A stretch of 49,486 bases of DNA, from assembly GCA_959020715.1 (NCBI GenBank), contig CAUESV010000014.1, positions 1 through 49,486 on the forward strand, in the 5' to 3' direction. The translations under genes and the position numbers were made by a program. The notes under the pieces were generated by a model. The model was not told the DNA's origin and did not search any database. It worked only from the letters and a program-made list of their open reading frames with translations. The stretch's first letter is position 1. Each line of letters begins with the position of its first letter. Source of the stretch: an uncultured Collinsella sp. Its GTDB lineage: Bacteria > Actinomycetota > Coriobacteriia > Coriobacteriales > Coriobacteriaceae. Positions 7,632-14,292 of this stretch are shown piece by piece.

Positions 7632-8462
7632 TCAAAATCTAATTTTCACGATTTGCATTTTCATCCCGTTGTCACCGACCCTTGCGAGAAACCGGAAAAA
7701 GCCGCTGACAGAAGGGTCCCTCAAATCGTTGTAGCCCAGCATATAGCCGCGACTTGTGACCTGCAGACGGCTGTCCCACGTGCCGATTTCCTTGGCGGCA
7801 TCCGAAACCGCAAAATATGCCCCCACATCCTTGATTTTTGCAGTCTTAAGCCATGTTTTTGCGATCATCTTTACTGCCGTCCGATTGGCAGCATCAAAGA
7901 CTAGCACACCGCCGGGGAAAGCGTCCGCCATCCCCCGCACCAGTTCCCGGACCTGCTGGGTCAGAAAGTAATAGAACACCCCGGAGGCAAAGAATACCGC
8001 CCCGCCGGAGGCATCGATTTTGCTAAACCATGCGGTGTCTTTCAGGTCGCAGGGGATATTTTGTTCTCGATCCCCGGCGGGCAGCAGCTGCTTCCGCAAG
8101 GCAATCACATCCGGGAAGTCCAGATTGTAGATCTTGCATCTACCGTTGTCGCAGGTTCTGCCGGTGTTGTCCAGCCCACAGCCCAGATTGACCACCGCCG
8201 CATTGGGGTGGCCTTTCAGGTAATCCTGCACCTCGAAAGCAAGATCACCCTGCCGCATGGCCACCTCCAACGCACCAAAGCGCTGCATCAGGCTGCGGGA
8301 GTTTTTCTCTGCCTCTGAAAAGTCGTAGTCGATCTGGTCGAGCAGACGAACCGCTGTTTCATCCCTGTAAAGGTTCGGGTACAGCTCCGTACACAGCTTC
8401 CGGGAATACAGCGGAAGGATCAGCGTCTCCTGCACGGTGTTTTTCTCAATTTTATATTTCAT
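7632..8462 (-). CDS. Class I SAM methyltransferase, leucine-carboxyl-methyltransferase (LCM) type
   Basis: 276 residues from an ATG at 8462 with GAGGAA upstream; the longer frame upstream overlaps the preceding pseudogene and is not used. It has the LCM/PPM1-like layout: an N-terminal helical part with LYSRKLCTELYP, motif I VVNLGCGLDNTGR, a following acidic strand end YNLDFPDV, and a later VFYYFLTQQVRELV segment. Bacterial members methylate carboxyl or hydroxyl groups of small molecules; the substrate here is unknown. It is the third of three methyltransferase genes in a row on this strand. Its base composition looks lower in G+C than the neighbouring actinobacterial genes, hinting at transfer, perhaps from Firmicutes. 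Confidence 0.75.
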   Translation of the reverse strand: MKYKIEKNTVQETLILPLYSRKLCTELYPNLYRDETAVRLLDQIDYDFSEAEKNSRSLMQRFGALEVAMRQGDLAFEVQDYLKGHPNAAVVNLGCGLDNTGRTCDNGRCKIYNLDFPDVIALRKQLLPAGDREQNIPCDLKDTAWFSKIDASGGAVFFASGVFYYFLTQQVRELVRGMADAFPGGVLVFDAANRTAVKMIAKTWLKTAKIKDVGAYFAVSDAAKEIGTWDSRLQVTSRGYMLGYNDLRDPSVSGFFRFLARVGDNGMKMQIVKIRF

Positions 8463-8473
8463 AGGTTTCTTCC

Positions 8474-8734
8474 TCAGTGAATAAAATCTGTCATAATTGC
8501 CGTCAGCATAGCCGCTATGACCGTCATGCCTATCGCCATGTGCGGGCATTTTTTCAGCAGCCGTTTTATGTTCGCCCCGCCGCCGCAGCCGCAATCCAGC
8601 ACCTTGGCGTTTGGCGCAAGTCGTAGAAATTGAAGTCCCCACCGCGCCATAGGGCTGTGGCCCAGATTCATCGTGGCAACCATAAGTTTTCCGCCGAGGC
8701 CAACGGGCTTGCGGGTGTTTTCAAAGAACGACAT
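8474..8734 (-). pseudogene. Truncated class I SAM methyltransferase
   Basis: The start at 8734 follows GGAGGGG. The first 65 or so residues match the start of a common gut-bacterial methyltransferase (FFENTRKPVGLGGKLMV, then motif I VLDCGCGGGANIKRLL). Directly after KKCP the sequence turns into a hydrophobic tail (MAIGMTVIAAMLTAIMTDF) and stops at 86 residues. Normal members exceed 200 residues and continue with a SAM-binding acidic loop and catalytic half, which are absent. An internal deletion fits best: the gene keeps its head and ribosome site but cannot fold a full SAM pocket. It overlaps the upstream methyltransferase by 14 bases, so the original genes were translationally coupled. Confidence 0.7.
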
Positions 8735-9350
8735 TTGGCCCCTCCGATTTTGTGCATTCCGCATAGGTCAATGGGAACGAGGCCTTCAGCACCGCGCTTT
8801 TCTGCACCGCCCAGCCGTTTTGACGCAAGAAACATAGGTATTCCTCGCTTGTCCACCTGCTGTGGAGGGGGAATCCCGCCAAACTCATGAAAAAGGCTTT
8901 TACCTTGCCGGAAACCGAGTTTCCCGCGTGGGTGAAGGTTGGCGCGATGAGCACGCCGTCGTCCTTCAGCACCCGCCTGATTTCTTGCAGGGCCTTTTCC
9001 GGATGCGGCACTATGTGAAGCGCGTTGGACGCGATCACCACTTCGAAGGACTTCTGTGCATAGGGCAGGCGGAACATATCTTGAACGGAAAAGTGCAGCT
9101 TTGCGGATTGATTACCCCGCTTTGCCTCAAGGATCATCTTTGCAGAGGCGTCCGTAGCCTCGATGTGCGCCGCCGCATCCACGACGCTCTTTGCGATAAG
9201 CCCCGTGCCGGTGGCAACCTCCAGTACGGTTTTTGCTTTCACTGCCGGCCGGATCAGCCCATACATCTTCTCATACGCCGCCCGGTCGTTTTGCATGAAA
9301 CGGTCGTACCGACTGGCATTCTTGTCCCAGAAGCCCTTGCGTTCGTGCAT
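8721..9350 (-). CDS. Class I SAM methyltransferase (UbiE/Methyltransf_11 type)
   Basis: 209 residues from an ATG at 9350 preceded by GGGGGCG. The core has motif I VLEVATGTGLIAKSV (about residues 43-57), an acidic strand end HIEATDASAKM, motif post-I LPYAQKSFEVVIASNALHI, and motif III ALQEIRRVLKDDGVLIAP, in the usual order and length for a small-molecule methyltransferase. Such genes in gut anaerobes often lie beside metal-uptake systems, but no transporter is present here. It is first in a three-gene minus-strand unit. Two dyads lie within 80 bases upstream (9368-9385, 9410-9425), so regulated expression is likely. The substrate is unknown. Confidence 0.8.
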   Translation of the reverse strand: MHERKGFWDKNASRYDRFMQNDRAAYEKMYGLIRPAVKAKTVLEVATGTGLIAKSVVDAAAHIEATDASAKMILEAKRGNQSAKLHFSVQDMFRLPYAQKSFEVVIASNALHIVPHPEKALQEIRRVLKDDGVLIAPTFTHAGNSVSGKVKAFFMSLAGFPLHSRWTSEEYLCFLRQNGWAVQKSAVLKASFPLTYAECTKSEGPNVVL

Positions 9351-9367
9351 GGCTATCGCCCCCAAAC

Positions 9368-9385
9368 AGTTAGAGCCATCTAACT
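9368..9385 (-). promoter_or_regulatory. Operator-like dyad upstream of methyltransferase
   Basis: AGTTAGA-GCCA-TCTAACT: perfect seven-base arms with a four-base spacer, ending 18 bases before the start codon at 9350 and next to a possible -10 (TATAGT on the minus strand, 9384-9389). The position suits a repressor site. The cognate regulator is not known. Confidence 0.4.
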
Positions 9386-9409
9386 ATAACACACGAATCA
9401 TGAAGTAAG

Positions 9410-9425
9410 ATAAGGCTAACCTTAT
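9410..9425 (-). promoter_or_regulatory. DtxR/MntR-like box candidate
   Basis: ATAAGG-CTAA-CCTTAT, perfect six-base arms. The GGCTAACCTTA half resembles the TTAGGTTAGGCTAACCTAA consensus of iron-dependent DtxR/IdeR regulators. It lies about 60 bases upstream of the methyltransferase start. The match is partial, so metal control is a hypothesis. Followed on the plus strand by TTTTCTT, it could also act as a weak terminator. Confidence 0.35.
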
Positions 9426-9798
9426 TTTCTTGGCTAAGACGCATCTCTTTGGTTTTCGCTTATAACGGCGCGAGTCAGATACTAGGCTGGAGCTGAAGAA
9501 GGAGCTTGGCGGACAGGTAGATCGATACCGGTTCCCGGAACGGTGATCCAGCCAATTACACTAGGGCTCTAGTCATGCAGGTAAACCCAATCCATGACGG
9601 GAAATAGGTTCTTTTCTCTAGCTCGACGTCTTTCGGAGCTTGACGATTTGGACTGATGGAGGTGAGAAGTCCCTCACCGCGCCAATACCAGACGATTGCG
9701 CTATAGGCATCTCTCCGACCATTTGAATCACCCCTCTCCAAGTCACCCGCTACGAATCCCGGCGGAAACCTGGGAGTGATTAAGGGAGCGACCTGCGG

Positions 9799-9828
9799 TT
9801 TCGGGAATCAATTGAGTCATTCCCGAAA
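9799..9828. repeat. Perfect inverted repeat
   Basis: TTTCGGGAAT (9799-9808) and ATTCCCGAAA (9819-9828), ten-base arms around a ten-base loop that itself begins with the palindrome CAATTG. It is adjacent to a second hairpin 12 bases on. Confidence 0.55.
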
Positions 9829-9840
9829 TCGCGAATCAAG

Positions 9841-9875
9841 GGGCTGATTCGCCCAAGTTGCGCACGAATCAGCCC
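9841..9875. repeat. Perfect inverted repeat
   Basis: GGGCTGATTCG (9841-9851) and CGAATCAGCCC (9865-9875), eleven-base arms with a 13-base loop. Together with the preceding hairpin it forms a compact structured block that may be a REP-like or miniature element. Confidence 0.55.
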
Positions 9876-9928
9876 TTAGGCGGTACGACGCGACACGCAT
9901 CGGCAACACCCGTACTGGATCAGTCACT

Positions 9929-9940
9929 GAGTGGGAGTAG
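9929..9940 (+). repeat. 12-bp direct repeat, right of methyltransferase cluster
   Basis: GAGTGGGAGTAG, the same word and orientation as 7469-7480. Confidence 0.4.
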
Positions 9941-10026
9941 CGAAAACGAGGCGATTGATTAACTCCATTCGTTTTGGTTACAAGAAGACATGCTGCGCGC
10001 CTGCAGCATGAGGGAGAGGGAATCCT

Positions 10027-10557
10027 ATGAATATCGTTGTATTGAGCGGTAGCCCGCGCAAAGGCGCCAATACCGACACCATGGTCGAGGCGTTTGCCGA
10101 GACCGCGCGTGAGGGCGGCCATACGGTCGAGGTCGTCCGCGTTGCCAGCAAGAAGATTGCCGGTTGCCTGGGATGCCGGTACTGCTTCGCCCATGAGGGC
10201 GTCTGCGTGCAGAAGGATGACATGGCCAACGTGATCGAGTCGCTGAAAGACGCAGATATGGTCGTCTTCGCCTCGCCTATCTACTGGTTCGATATCACCG
10301 CGCAGGAAAAGGCCGCCATCGACCGCCTGTACGCCTTCGGTGCTACGGGCTTCCCGTTCACCAAGACGGCCCTTTTGCTCGATAGCCACAGCGAGGGCGT
10401 CTATGATGCGGCGATCGCTATGTACAAGTCAACCTGCGCGTACTGCAAGTGGGAGGACCAAGGCATTATCACCATCAGCGGTATGACCGAGCGCGACAGC
10501 ATGGCCTCCTCGCCCAAGTTGGAAGAGGTGCGCGAGCTCGCCCGCAAGCTCGCCTAA
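10027..10557 (+). CDS. Flavodoxin-fold NADPH-dependent FMN reductase family protein
   Basis: 176 residues, with AGAGGGA before the start. The N-terminus is the family's FMN phosphate loop (VVLSGSPRKGANTDTM, residues 4-19). A CLGCRYC cysteine cluster follows (about 47-53), then the flavin-contact strand ADMVVFASPIYWFDI. Members of this iron-sulfur flavoprotein/FMN-reductase family reduce quinones, azo or nitro compounds, or metal ions with NAD(P)H. The CxxCxxC cluster suggests a possible metal or Fe-S site, but whether it binds one cannot be told here. It is a single gene convergent with the ATPase gene; a long inverted repeat lies between them (10571-10635). Confidence 0.85.
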   Translation: MNIVVLSGSPRKGANTDTMVEAFAETAREGGHTVEVVRVASKKIAGCLGCRYCFAHEGVCVQKDDMANVIESLKDADMVVFASPIYWFDITAQEKAAIDRLYAFGATGFPFTKTALLLDSHSEGVYDAAIAMYKSTCAYCKWEDQGIITISGMTERDSMASSPKLEEVRELARKLA

Positions 10558-10570
10558 GGACAAGAGGAGC

Positions 10571-10635
10571 GCATGGCAATCAGCACAAGCGGAAATGCTT
10601 GCTGCCCTTACCAAGAGGATTGCTGATTGCCATGC
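10571..10635. repeat. 15-bp inverted repeat between convergent genes
   Basis: GCATGGCAATCAGCA (10571-10585) is perfectly complementary to TGCTGATTGCCATGC (10621-10635), with a 35-base loop containing a small AAGC/GCTT stem. It sits just after the plus-strand oxidoreductase and just before the stop of the minus-strand ATPase. It could be a bidirectional transcript end or a REP-type element; there is no T-run. Confidence 0.6.
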
Positions 10636-10665
10636 AACGATGCTCCCGCGGACAATTCCGGTGTG

Positions 10666-11760
10666 CTAAAACGCCTTCTCGTTCAAGAATTCCCTGAACG
10701 CGGGGATGCCGAAGCCGACGAGGCCACGTCCACGTTCCCCGATAACGCCGTCCTCGAGGAGGCGGCGTTTGTATTGGCTTGCGTAGTTGCTGGCGACGCC
10801 CATGCGTTTGGCTATCTCCGAGACCCTGCTGGGGCCAGAATCGGGCAGCATCGCGAGCAAAAACTCAATGTCTTTATCGGAAAGCTCCTGATAGGTCGTT
10901 TCGAGAATTCGATCGCGCAGTTCCATGCGGGCAAGCAGAGAACCCTGCTGTACATCAGGTGCACTGATTTTGGGCGAGTTCTCCGAAACATCCCATGTGC
11001 GATATCCGACGAGCTGCATCATATAGGGAAATCCGTCGATGGCCTTCACGGCATCCTCGAGCGCTTCTGGCGTGATTGAGCGGCCTCCGGCCTCAACGGT
11101 TTTGCGGAATGCGTTTGCAATTTCAACGTCAGTGATTCGTCCCAACTGATGATATTGGGAACGCCTGAGGAACGAGACGGAATCGTTACGCAGCAACGCC
11201 GATACTTTGTAGGGCAGTCCTGCCATGAGTAGGGCAACTTTTTTACCTTCGCGTACAAAGTGCTGGTAAACAGAGGCAAATTGAAGCATTTCTTCGAGAT
11301 CGACGGTGACTTCATCGATGGTGATGAGAAGTCCGATGTCATGTTTTTCGAGTTGCTTAAAGATGCCATTCATGCGCGTGCGCCAGTTGCCCTGAGCCTC
11401 TTGAGCATATGTCCAATCGATGCCCACTGGGCCAATTTGAACACCGTTTATGCGCGCGTGAGGCTGTGAGAGGTAGCTATCTGCGGCTTCTTTGGTTCGC
11501 TCGATAATATCTTCGAGCATGCCTGGCATGGCGGAGACATTTGCTGCGATCCAGTCGTGTTCAAGCGCCGTTTCTGAAAGGAGCGAGAGAAGCGCCGTCT
11601 TGCCCGTTCCCCTTGCGCCAGTAAAAATGGTCGACAGGTTGGGATCTCCCGGGCCGTTGATAAAGCCACGGTTGATGTCACGCAGGATATGCTCGCGACC
11701 CGCTAGAAAGGGAGGGACGCTTCCGAACGTCGGGGTAAAGGGGTTCTTGCTGTACTCCAT
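10666..11760 (-). CDS. AAA+ ATPase with C-terminal winged helix
   Basis: 364 residues. The start at 11760 follows AAGGAG; the frame further up is only the translation of the iterons. Walker A is GARGTGKT (48-55), Walker B LLITIDE (144-150), then a sensor-1-like KVALLMAGLPYKV and an arginine-finger region LRRSQYHQL. The C-terminus (about 300-360) is a winged helix: SRVSEIAKRMGVASNYASQYKR, then DGVIGERGRGLVGFG. The layout is that of Cdc6/ORC-like or archaeal-type AAA_16 ATPases, found in Bacteria as regulators or element maintenance proteins. The role is unknown. Three 19-bp direct repeats lie at its ribosome site and promoter, suggesting that it binds its own control region. It is monocistronic. 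Confidence 0.75.
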   Translation of the reverse strand: MEYSKNPFTPTFGSVPPFLAGREHILRDINRGFINGPGDPNLSTIFTGARGTGKTALLSLLSETALEHDWIAANVSAMPGMLEDIIERTKEAADSYLSQPHARINGVQIGPVGIDWTYAQEAQGNWRTRMNGIFKQLEKHDIGLLITIDEVTVDLEEMLQFASVYQHFVREGKKVALLMAGLPYKVSALLRNDSVSFLRRSQYHQLGRITDVEIANAFRKTVEAGGRSITPEALEDAVKAIDGFPYMMQLVGYRTWDVSENSPKISAPDVQQGSLLARMELRDRILETTYQELSDKDIEFLLAMLPDSGPSRVSEIAKRMGVASNYASQYKRRLLEDGVIGERGRGLVGFGIPAFREFLNEKAF

Positions 11761-11769
11761 GGTAGCTCC

Positions 11770-11825
11770 TTTGCAAGTTTTGCTAATTTTTGCAAGTTTT
11801 GCTAACTTTTGCAAGTTTTGCTAAC
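11770..11825 (-). repeat. Three 19-bp iterons upstream of ATPase gene
   Basis: Three tandem copies with their GCAAG words at 11773, 11792 and 11811, exactly 19 bases apart. On the minus strand each reads TTAGCAAAACTTGCAAAA with a one-base change between copies, and each contains the dyad GCAA-AAC-TTGC. The array begins about 10 bases before the start codon, overlapping the AAGGAG ribosome site region. The spacing places the copies roughly two helical turns apart, as for cooperative binding of a dimeric protein. Confidence 0.8.
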
Positions 11826-11926
11826 GACTGACCAAAGGGCATCGAAGCAGTGACGCTGACATTTTTTACGCAGAAAAATAAGCAGAAATCAATTTATCTG
11901 CGTTAAAAAATAGTTGAGAAGAAAAA

Positions 11927-11970
11927 CGACGAGTTCCGGGCGCAATGCCGTTGCGTTCCGGGCCTCGTCG
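11927..11970 (-). terminator. Rho-independent terminator of parC
   Basis: CGACGAG (11927-11933) pairs with CTCGTCG (11964-11970), with an inner CGCAA/TTGCG stem. On the minus strand it is followed by TTTTTCTTCT. It lies 36 bases after the stop of the topoisomerase A-type gene. Confidence 0.75.
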
Positions 11971-12006
11971 CTTTGCGAAGTATCTAACGATCTCGTTGCC
12001 GTCGTC

Positions 12007-14247
12007 CTAGTCAAACAAACTCGGCATGTCGTTTTCCTTCATGAGGGCACCGGCTGAGGGGAGGCTCTGCGCGGTGAACTTCTCGGCCGAGACGCCGGCG
12101 CCAAGAATCTCCTCAGTTGTGCCGACGGTGGTGACCGAGCGGCCCTTCTTGGCCGTGAAAGCCTGGACGCCCTGCGTGTTGGTGGTTGTCTTGGTCTTGA
12201 GCAGCGACGTGTTGAAGTTCATCAGGCGGTAGTCACTCGAGACCAGTGCGATGTCGCGATCTTCCTTGAGCACCTGGGCATACAGCAGCTTGCTGCCACC
12301 GTAGATGGCGTTCTTGAGGCGCTTGCGGTTGGTTTTGGTGACGTATCCGGCAAGTGCGACACGCACCACGCGGCCGTTTTCAAAGACAAACAGCACGTCG
12401 GCCTTGTAGTCCTCGGGGTCGATGACCCAGATGACGCTCTCGTCGGGTTCCATCTCAAGATCGGTCGGCAGGTACGAGCCCAGCTGGGCCGACTTGGTGT
12501 CCTCAAACGCCGCAACCTTGCACTTGTACACCTGGCTCTTGTTGGTAAAGACCAGCAGCTCGTGCGTGTTGGAGGACGGGAACTCGATAAAGGGTTTGTC
12601 GCCGTCCTTGTACTTAAGCGTGGTCGCCTTCTTGAGCACACGGTCCGTCATCTTTTTAAGGTAGCCCTCGCGCGAAAGCATGATAGTAACCGGGTACTCC
12701 TCGACCTCGGGCTCCAGGCTTACCTCGATAACCTCGTGGGGCTCGATCCTGCCCGTGCGGCGCGGCATCACGTACTTCTTGTTGACCGCGGCCAGCTCGT
12801 CGCTGATGACCTTCTTGATGTTCTCCTCGCTGGAAAGGATCTCCTCAAGCTCGGCAATCTCGCCCTCGAGCTTGGCGATGTCCTTGGTGCGGTTGAGGAT
12901 GTACTCCTCGTTGATGTTGCGGAGCTTGAGCTCGGCAACAAACTCGGCCTGGGTTTCGTCGATGTCGAAACCCTTCATAAGGTTGGGCACGACCTCGGCT
13001 TCGAGCTTGGTGCCGCGGATGATGGCGATGGCCTTGTCGATGTCGAGCAGAATTGCCTCAAGGCCGTGCAGCAGGTGCAGGCGCTCGGACTTTTTGCCCA
13101 GGTCAAAGTTAATGCGGCGACGCGTGGACTCAATACGCCACTTGACCCACTCGTGCAGGATCTGGCGCACGCCCATAACGCGAGGGTAACCATCGACGAG
13201 CACGTTGAAGTTGCACGAGAACGAATCCTGCAGCGTGGTCGAGCGATAGAGCTTGGCCATGAGCTTGTCGGGGTCGACGCCGCGCTTAAGGTCGATGGCG
13301 ATGCGCAGACCCGAGAGGTCGGTCTCGTCGCGGATATCGGCGATCTCCTTGACCTTGCCCTCTTTGGAGAGCTTGACGATGCGCTCGATGATGACATCGG
13401 TCTTGGTGGTGTAGGGGATTTCGTACACCTCGATGATGCGCTCTTCGGGAATCCAGCGCCAGCGGGAGCGAATTTGGAAGCTGCCAAGGCCGGTCTCGAT
13501 GATCTTTTCCATCTCCTCGCGGCGGTAGATAATCTCGCCGCCGGTCGAGAAGTCGGGCATGGGCATGTACTCGAGCAGGTCGCAGTCGGGGTCCTGCAGG
13601 TAGTGCATTGTGGCGGTGCAGACCTCGTTGAGGTTGAAGCCGCAGATGTCGGACGCCATGGCGACGCCGATGCCCTTGTTGGCCGAAACAAGGATGTTGG
13701 GGAATGTGGTGGGCAGCAGGCGCGGCTCCTTCATGGCGCCGTCGTAGCTGTCGACGAAGTCGACCGGATCCTTGTCGATGTCCTTGAAGATCTCGGCACT
13801 GATGGGAGAGAGCTTGGCCTCGGTATAACGTGAGGCGGCGTAGCTCAGGTCGCCCGAATAGTACTTGCCAAAGTTGCCCTTCGACTCTACGAAGGGGGCA
13901 AGCAGTGCCTCGTTGCCGGTGGCTAGGCGCACCATCGTCTCGTAGATCGCGGCATCGCCGTGCGGGTTGAGCTTCATGGTCTGGCCCACGATGTTGGCGC
14001 TCTTCTGGCGCTCGCCCTTGAGCAGGCCCATCTTGTACATGGTGTAGAGCAGCTTGCGGTGCGAGGGCTTAAAGCCGTCGATCTCGGGGAATGCACGCGA
14101 GACGTTGACGCTCATGGCGTAGGGCATGTAGTTGACCTCGAGCGTCTGCGTAATCGGCTGGTCGGTGACCTCTGAGTGCAGGCCGATGACGTTCTCGGCG
14201 TTGACCTGCTTTTTCTTTGGCTGGTTCTTCGTCTTCTTCTTTGCCAC
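12007..14247 (-). CDS. parC: Type II topoisomerase subunit A (ParC-like)
   Basis: 746 residues from a GTG at 14247 with AGAGGAAA upstream. The breakage-reunion domain has DGFKPSHRKLLY (residues 57-68), the catalytic Tyr141 in SRYTEAKLSP, and a long coiled-coil gate (about 440-495). The C-terminal beta-pinwheel is repeat-like (VLKKATTLKYKDGD, FTNKSQVYKCKV, FENGRVVRVALAG). I see no GyrA-box (QxxGGKG), whose absence is typical of topoisomerase IV, a decatenase, as opposed to gyrase. It lies 45 bases after the ParE-like gene on the same strand and ends at a clear terminator, so the two are probably one operon. Gyrase itself is expected near dnaA, outside this window. The ParC name is by motif and context; functional identity is untested. 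Confidence 0.85.
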   Translation of the reverse strand: MAKKKTKNQPKKKQVNAENVIGLHSEVTDQPITQTLEVNYMPYAMSVNVSRAFPEIDGFKPSHRKLLYTMYKMGLLKGERQKSANIVGQTMKLNPHGDAAIYETMVRLATGNEALLAPFVESKGNFGKYYSGDLSYAASRYTEAKLSPISAEIFKDIDKDPVDFVDSYDGAMKEPRLLPTTFPNILVSANKGIGVAMASDICGFNLNEVCTATMHYLQDPDCDLLEYMPMPDFSTGGEIIYRREEMEKIIETGLGSFQIRSRWRWIPEERIIEVYEIPYTTKTDVIIERIVKLSKEGKVKEIADIRDETDLSGLRIAIDLKRGVDPDKLMAKLYRSTTLQDSFSCNFNVLVDGYPRVMGVRQILHEWVKWRIESTRRRINFDLGKKSERLHLLHGLEAILLDIDKAIAIIRGTKLEAEVVPNLMKGFDIDETQAEFVAELKLRNINEEYILNRTKDIAKLEGEIAELEEILSSEENIKKVISDELAAVNKKYVMPRRTGRIEPHEVIEVSLEPEVEEYPVTIMLSREGYLKKMTDRVLKKATTLKYKDGDKPFIEFPSSNTHELLVFTNKSQVYKCKVAAFEDTKSAQLGSYLPTDLEMEPDESVIWVIDPEDYKADVLFVFENGRVVRVALAGYVTKTNRKRLKNAIYGGSKLLYAQVLKEDRDIALVSSDYRLMNFNTSLLKTKTTTNTQGVQAFTAKKGRSVTTVGTTEEILGAGVSAEKFTAQSLPSAGALMKENDMPSLFD

Positions 14248-14292
14248 GATTTCCTCTTGAACTTCTTATGGGCCGTCGTTATCGATTTGCTG

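Larger units (their letters stand above)
9426..10026. other. Non-coding gap with two hairpins
   Basis: About 600 bases lacking a supported gene. A minus-strand frame at 9556-9741 (61 residues) has no clear ribosome site or family resemblance. The gap holds the two adjacent hairpins listed separately (9799-9828 and 9841-9875) and the right copy of GAGTGGGAGTAG (9929-9940). The end carries the ribosome site of the oxidoreductase at 10027. Confidence 0.5.

Noticed and set aside
9556..9741. 61-residue minus-strand protein
   Set aside because: No convincing start signal, composition looks like passenger frame in intergenic DNA.
12562..13833. Long plus-strand frame across parC
   Set aside because: Antisense of a well-supported topoisomerase gene; composition is skewed to Val/Leu/Asp, as expected for a shadow.
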